From: Epiperipatus broadwayi
Lineage: Eukaryota; Onychophora; Udeonychophora; Euonychophora; Peripatidae
Length of the DNA stretch: 64,000 bases
Assembly: GCA_028023455.1 (NCBI GenBank)
Contig: JAQFVV010012397.1
Coordinates: 2,097,501 to 2,161,500, forward strand
Direction of reading: 5' to 3'
The translations under genes were made by a program, and so were the position numbers. How positions within the stretch are numbered: the first letter of the stretch is position 1; every line of letters starts with the position of its first letter. Below, in pieces: positions 59,251-64,000 of this stretch. Under the pieces are notes generated by a model. The model was not told where the DNA came from, did not search any database, and worked only from the letters and a program-made list of their open reading frames with translations.

Positions 59251-59400
59251 AATACTTTATCTGGCCGACTTAATCAATTTTTTCTGATGAAAATACTGAA
59301 CAGCGGTGAGCCAGAAAAAAACACAAAGTTGCAGTCTAAAGCTACTTAATAAAGAAGGCGCAAAATTGCAAAATGACTATTACGCAGAAAATGCGACGTA
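59251..59400 (-). promoter_or_regulatory. RPS20: Putative RPS20 5' UTR and promoter
   Basis: The minus-strand order is TTTATTAAG (TATA-like, about 59344-59352), then a pyrimidine-rich TTTTTTTCTGGCTC segment, then GGCCAG and the ATG. Ribosomal protein transcripts usually start at a C within a pyrimidine tract; the exact start cannot be fixed here. Further upstream GCGCAAAATTGC and GCGTCGCATTTTCTGCG give unusual CG density. Confidence 0.35.
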
Positions 59401-59404
59401 CTGT

Positions 59405-59602
59405 ACATATTTTAAAAATTCTTAAAAGTTTTGTAATTTAGTATTTACATATTCTTTTAAATTTGTAAGTCAAATATTTTTTTGTTGAATAATGTTTACT
59501 ACCCAAGTACCAAATACAATTACATATTTTAAAAATTCTTAAAGTTTTGTATTTACATATTCTTTTAAATTTGTAAGTCAAATATTTTTTTGTTCAATAC
59601 GT
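59405..59602. repeat. 117-bp tandem duplication, second copy partial
   Basis: Units start ACATATTTTAAAAATTCTTA at 59405 and 59522. The second lacks about 10 bases in the middle and stops after TTTTTTGTTCAAT. It is just upstream of the putative RPS20 promoter. Confidence 0.8.
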
Positions 59603-60506
59603 AGTAAAGAGAGATTTTTTTTTATTATTATTATTATTAAAGGCTATTGCGATCTGGTCGTAACCAATTAGCAATTTATTTTTAACTGTAAGATCAGAGT
59701 TCTCATCTATTTTATAATATTTCAGGAGTTAAATTCGGGGTATTGCAAATAATAAGCAGCGTATGACAGAGTTATTTCTGCTGACATAGGATATGATATG
59801 TAAATATTTCACTTCCTGTTTGCACTTTTCTAATGCTTTTTATTAAAATATTCCTCTTGTACCTATAGAAAAAAAAATATTTCCAAAATATGCAACATTC
59901 GTTCATTCCGTTTGCTTTGATTGTACTAACTAAACAAACCTTTATTAATTTAAAATAAATAAAGGAATTTAAAAAAGAAGACTTAAAATAATCAAGAGAT
60001 ATTTTAATAAAAACATAATTGGCTAAAATATTACTAAAGTGATCTTGGCATGGAAAATTGCAATACAGTAAAAAAATTTAACATAAATTTGTCGGTACTA
60101 ATATAATGAGCTTACTACATTCGCTTTTCTTTTACTTTTTACTTTTATTTCTCAATATACTGTATTTATTAAGGCTTTATATATACATTGATGTTTATTG
60201 ACTGGTTTGTTGATTCTTAAGATCTATACTATGTCAGTTTAGTACTTCCTTGATTTTCTAAGTCAATCTCCATTTATGAGGCTCCATGTATATTTGTGTT
60301 TAATAATCCTTTTACCCATTGCATAGAGTCACAGAAGCCACATCGTGAGAACTAATCAAATAAATTGATTCAGGATACTTTACATTGATGCATGTTAAAA
60401 GAAAGAAATAGTGGAACGTAAATTTTTATAAAGTAATTAAAAATAAATAAGCAAAGTGAAACATAGACTTGCAGTTTTACTACAACTGTATTTAAATAAA
60501 ATGTAC
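59603..60506. other. No gene or repeat recognised
   Basis: AT-rich with a TTA microsatellite near 59622-59640. No coding signal. Confidence 0.5.
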
Positions 60507-60700
60507 TGATTGTATATATGTGTAAGAGATTATGATCTAGCCCAATTGATGAGTACTGATTTTGCATAAAATACATTTACTGGGGATCATGTATCTTTCT
60601 AAAATGTGTATGATTATGCATATCAGTTGCTTGAGATGGAGTGGAGGATGAATAGATTGAAAATTTTTGAATTTAAATCCTCTATTTACATATATAAGAA
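60507..60700 (+). repeat. Family Y half unit
   Basis: A single half of the family Y palindrome in plus orientation: GATGAGTACTGATTTTGCAT core, GGGGATCATGTATC, the A-box-like TTGAGATGGAGTGGAGGATG and a weak B box (GAATTTAAATCC). More diverged than the 29.8-31.2 kb copies. Confidence 0.65.
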
Positions 60701-62949
60701 ATATCCAGTATAAGCAAAATTACATACTGCCTTAGAATTATAGAAAGTAATTTAAAAACATAATTAGTTGCAAAAATTGGGGCAATTATGCAAATTTCTT
60801 AATTGAAAAATAAAAGTTTCTTGTAATGTTAATGTATTTGTACTTATAATATTAATATCATCTATACTTTTTATTACTTTTTAGATGCTTTTTTTTTTTT
60901 TTTTTGAAGCACAAGCTACCTTGACTTATATATATCTTCTTAAATAAAAGAATAAAGGTACATAAAAGCAGGGTTAGAAATAAATATTTCAGTTCTGCTT
61001 TATATATCCATGAAAAAGATACAGGCCACACTATTAATTTTGATGAGACTAAGATTGTCTTATTTGAGAGAAATGAAATAAAAATAAGAATTAAATAATC
61101 TTTATTATTAAAAAGTTATGATTCTGAAGCAATTAACTTATTTAAAAATTCTTTTAATGTTAAGAGTGTATGGGATGGAAATGTAATTGTGGGTAATGTT
61201 TAGTTTAAATATATTGTTATTTTGTAGTTCTCTACACTTGAGAAGTTTGCTTGTAGTAGTGAAACCATTGGTTGTGTTTTAGAGTTTATATTTTTGGCTA
61301 ATCTGGTTGAGCTGTGAATTTGGGGTAATTTTGATTATTTTTTTGAGTAGTTTAGCTTTAGGCTTTTAATGTTTGTATGCTAAAATATTCGTTATAAAAA
61401 AAGTGAACATTTGTATATATAATTTATCACAGAAAAATAAAAATTTTCTGTAATAGTATTTAGTCATTCAATCACCACAAGCATTATGTTGATCCAGTAA
61501 CTAGAGTAAATACCCAGGTAATCAAACATTCATGAATTAAAGCCAAATTCTGAAAATGAGAGGCATACATCCTCATCCCATAATAAACGCTGGCACAACT
61601 GAATATCTTCTAACTTTCTTCAGGACATTCACTCTCTATGTCACCAGTAATCAAAGTATTTATTTTGCCCTTTTTTAAAATTTTTTGTTTTTAACATAGC
61701 TCATTTTTATTGTTCTATACTGTATATTGATTACATGACACTTTTTTTTATGACAAGTAAAGAATATATATTCTACTTTTTGTTCTTTATTAATGTATTT
61801 CATAAAACTCACCATTTACAATTGACCTTATTTTTTGTCTGTTTTGAAAAATAAATAAGAAAATTAAAAATTTGAACTTGACAGATAATAAAAGTTTAAA
61901 ACTAATATGTTATTTATAGTTTAATAATGATCTTTTAAAAATATTCAATTTAAAATTAATTTATACTTCAGTTTTGCATACTATTATGAGATTAAAAATA
62001 TATATATATTCAGTTTATCAATTAGTTTTTTCAGTATGGCTTCAGTGATTCCATCCAGTAGATAAAAGCAGAAACTAAAAGAAAAATCAAATGTAATACA
62101 TTATATTGGTGGTAATATATCTGTGTGCACATTGAGTTAAAGAAATTATATTTATATAGTGAAGCTGTGTTCACATTAAATTAAATTTGAATATAGCAAA
62201 TTAAATGCATACTTTCAAAAATGTATTTTTAGATTATGGTGATTACAAAATTATTTCTGTTTAGAAAAATCAGTATACTATTTAACTTATTAATTAAATG
62301 CTTATCGGTAGACTTTTTTTTTTTTTTAAATATGCAATAACAACAGGCTGATTAAAATATTGCTACCTGAAATTACAGGATTCAAAAAAGGATTAATCTG
62401 AGAAATGAATTCATTCATTTTTTGCTGAAAATGCTACAAAGATGAAAACAGGAACATGAAGGGTGAACTTTCCAGAGCAAGTAGAAGATATATGTTAAGT
62501 AATTCTTCACTAGTAAAGATGTGAATGTAAACCTAGAGACTTTACTAGTCCATGTTGTCTTTATTATGATTTAGTAAGGTGTAGGGACTGCCAGATTGTG
62601 CTTTTGTTAATATAGTATTTCTTATTGCTTTGTGTAGTATTACTTTTATGTAATTTAATTCAACTTGTTGGCTTAATATAATGCTATTTTAGATTTACCC
62701 TTAGTTTAATATACATTATTTGTATTCTTATTTGCATGTCTTATTATTATAATGATTGCTATATATTGTGGTGTTCAGACATAGCAGCACACTAGATTAA
62801 ATGAAGAAAATAAAGTATAATCAATTACTACATTTTAAAATTATTAAGATCAGGGTATAAAATGATTTCAGTGCTATAAATTATGATTAATAAATTTAAT
62901 AGTAATAACCTTAATGAATTGCCAATATATTTAAATAATCCTGTCAAAA
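60701..62949. other. No gene recognised; may include start of gypsy D
   Basis: AT-rich. From about 62370 on, the plus strand becomes richer in A and G in a coding-like way, which could be the 5' part of the gypsy D gag, but no motif is visible before about 63000. Confidence 0.35.
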
Positions 62950-64000
62950 TAATCAAATAATCACTGTTATATTATGCAGGTCAAAGCATGATTGAAATTG
63001 CAATCTATCTCTGTGTCACACAGGTCCAAATCACAAATAACAGTGCTAGAAAAGTTGAGCAATTAGCCTCTAGCCATCAAAAGATGTAACTTAATTGTAT
63101 TATCAAAACAGATGACAAGTTAAGGAGGATAAACTTTAAGAATATGATTAGGCACTGAAAGATTGAGCAGAAACTTGCTCATATAGTTATTCTCTTTAAA
63201 ACACTTTATTGGGGAAATTGTTCTGGAAAATGTTCACCAATAGACTCAGATAATAACTGCTGACCACTAATGATCTAAATTCTGAAGAAGTAATTTAAAT
63301 GGGATAACATTATCAATTAGTATTGGATTAATCAAAGGAGTTTTGATTTTTTTTTTGCAATTGATCAAACATTGTGAGATAAACAAAATGGAAAATAATA
63401 AACAGTCATTAGTCAGTAAATTCAAAATGATTGTATGTTACCATTATGGAAAAAAAGTATGTTCTCAAGTTGTAAATGGAATAAAGAACATTGTAAGACT
63501 TGTTGAAGTGTAAATCATACAAAAAAGCATATAAGAAAAATCTAAAAGAAAGTAAGGCTCATTTCTTCTTTCCAAACAAAAATAAGTATTCAAAATTCAA
63601 GATTAAAAATACTCAAACATAATAATTTAATCAAATAATGCTGATTGTTAAAATACTCATTAAAAAGTAATAATAGAAATAGTGTGCATGTGTGTCAAAA
63701 ATAACCTACGAAGATAGGAAATTATTAACAGTTAGCTGTAACTTCTCTCCCAACTTTAATGGAAACTAAATTAAAAGTAAAAAATGATAGCATAAATATG
63801 AAAATTAAAGGAAAAATTGAAATAACAGTGAATTGGAAAAGTAAAAATTTACCATTATGTATAATTTAAAGCAATGTAAATCCTATTATAGGTAGGGAAT
63901 GATTTGATTCTCTGGTAATAAATAGAAATCTATATAGTGAATAAAATTCATTATTGAACAAGAAGAAAAAATTGATTTTCAGAATTATGTTAAATAATAA
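62950..64000 (+). pseudogene. Gypsy D gag zinc knuckles and protease, runs off window
   Basis: Around 63436-63530 two frames give CYHYGKKVC and SSCKWNKEHCKTC followed by a stop and NHTKKHIRK. Together these follow the double zinc-knuckle pattern of K02A2.6-like gag (CYRCGKxxH..C, CxxCGKxGHIxxxC), with the second Cys of the first knuckle replaced by Tyr. At 63816-63915 the relics ITVNWKSKNLPLCII and NPIIGREWF match the end of a gypsy protease (xxLPLYVVxG..PxLLGRDWL). Stops and shifts are frequent. The rest of the element lies beyond the window. Confidence 0.65.

Overview
This is a strongly AT-rich nuclear window from an animal genome. The evidence is one conserved metazoan ribosomal protein gene split by very long introns, together with Ty3/gypsy, RTE, Penelope-like, hAT and tRNA-SINE repeats. 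There is no operon structure or CRISPR, and I found no intact structural RNA gene. The sequence alone does not resolve the phylum. Repeat-rich, long-intron invertebrates such as arachnids, cephalopods or other lophotrochozoans and hemipterans are all compatible.

The only host gene I can support is RPS20 (uS10), on the minus strand. Exon 3 (27870-28126) and exon 2 (37338-37437) are certain. An exon 1 that contributes only the ATG (59248-59250) is likely. Together they give 360 nt, or 119 codons plus stop, the usual animal length. If exon 1 is right, intron 1 is about 21.8 kb and intron 2 about 9.2 kb, so most of the second half of the window is RPS20 intron filled with transposons.

Layout. 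1-9105: a decayed minus-strand gypsy element, with a palindromic repeat (family X) in its reverse transcriptase and a second, plus-strand gypsy element (4734-8934, 5-bp duplication CTTTT) apparently in its upstream LTR. 10484-14059: a nearly full-length decayed hAT transposon with an 8-bp duplication. 14394-22030: an RTE endonuclease fragment, the GIY-YIG end of a Penelope-like element, two foldback MITEs, palindromic SINE dimers (family Y) and an RTE 3' remnant. 22030-27850: no recognisable gene. 27850-37437: RPS20 exons 3 and 2 around an intron with family Y repeats in inverted and tandem form. 42189-45448: a full-length RTE retrotransposon with a 13-bp duplication and two frameshifts. 45943-47510: an internally deleted hAT. 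About 47990-58739: a third gypsy element (minus strand) carrying at least three later insertions: a 2.75-kb repeat-built DNA transposon in its downstream LTR, a family X palindrome in its integrase, and a 365-bp hAT MITE inside that palindrome. 62950-64000: gag and protease of a fourth gypsy element running off the end.

The most unusual object is the 2,746-bp element at 48040-50785. It has perfect 8-bp target duplications and 33-bp terminal inverted repeats, but codes for nothing visible. It is assembled from a subterminal hairpin, an alternating 188/240-bp higher-order tandem array and a duplicated 390-bp right end.
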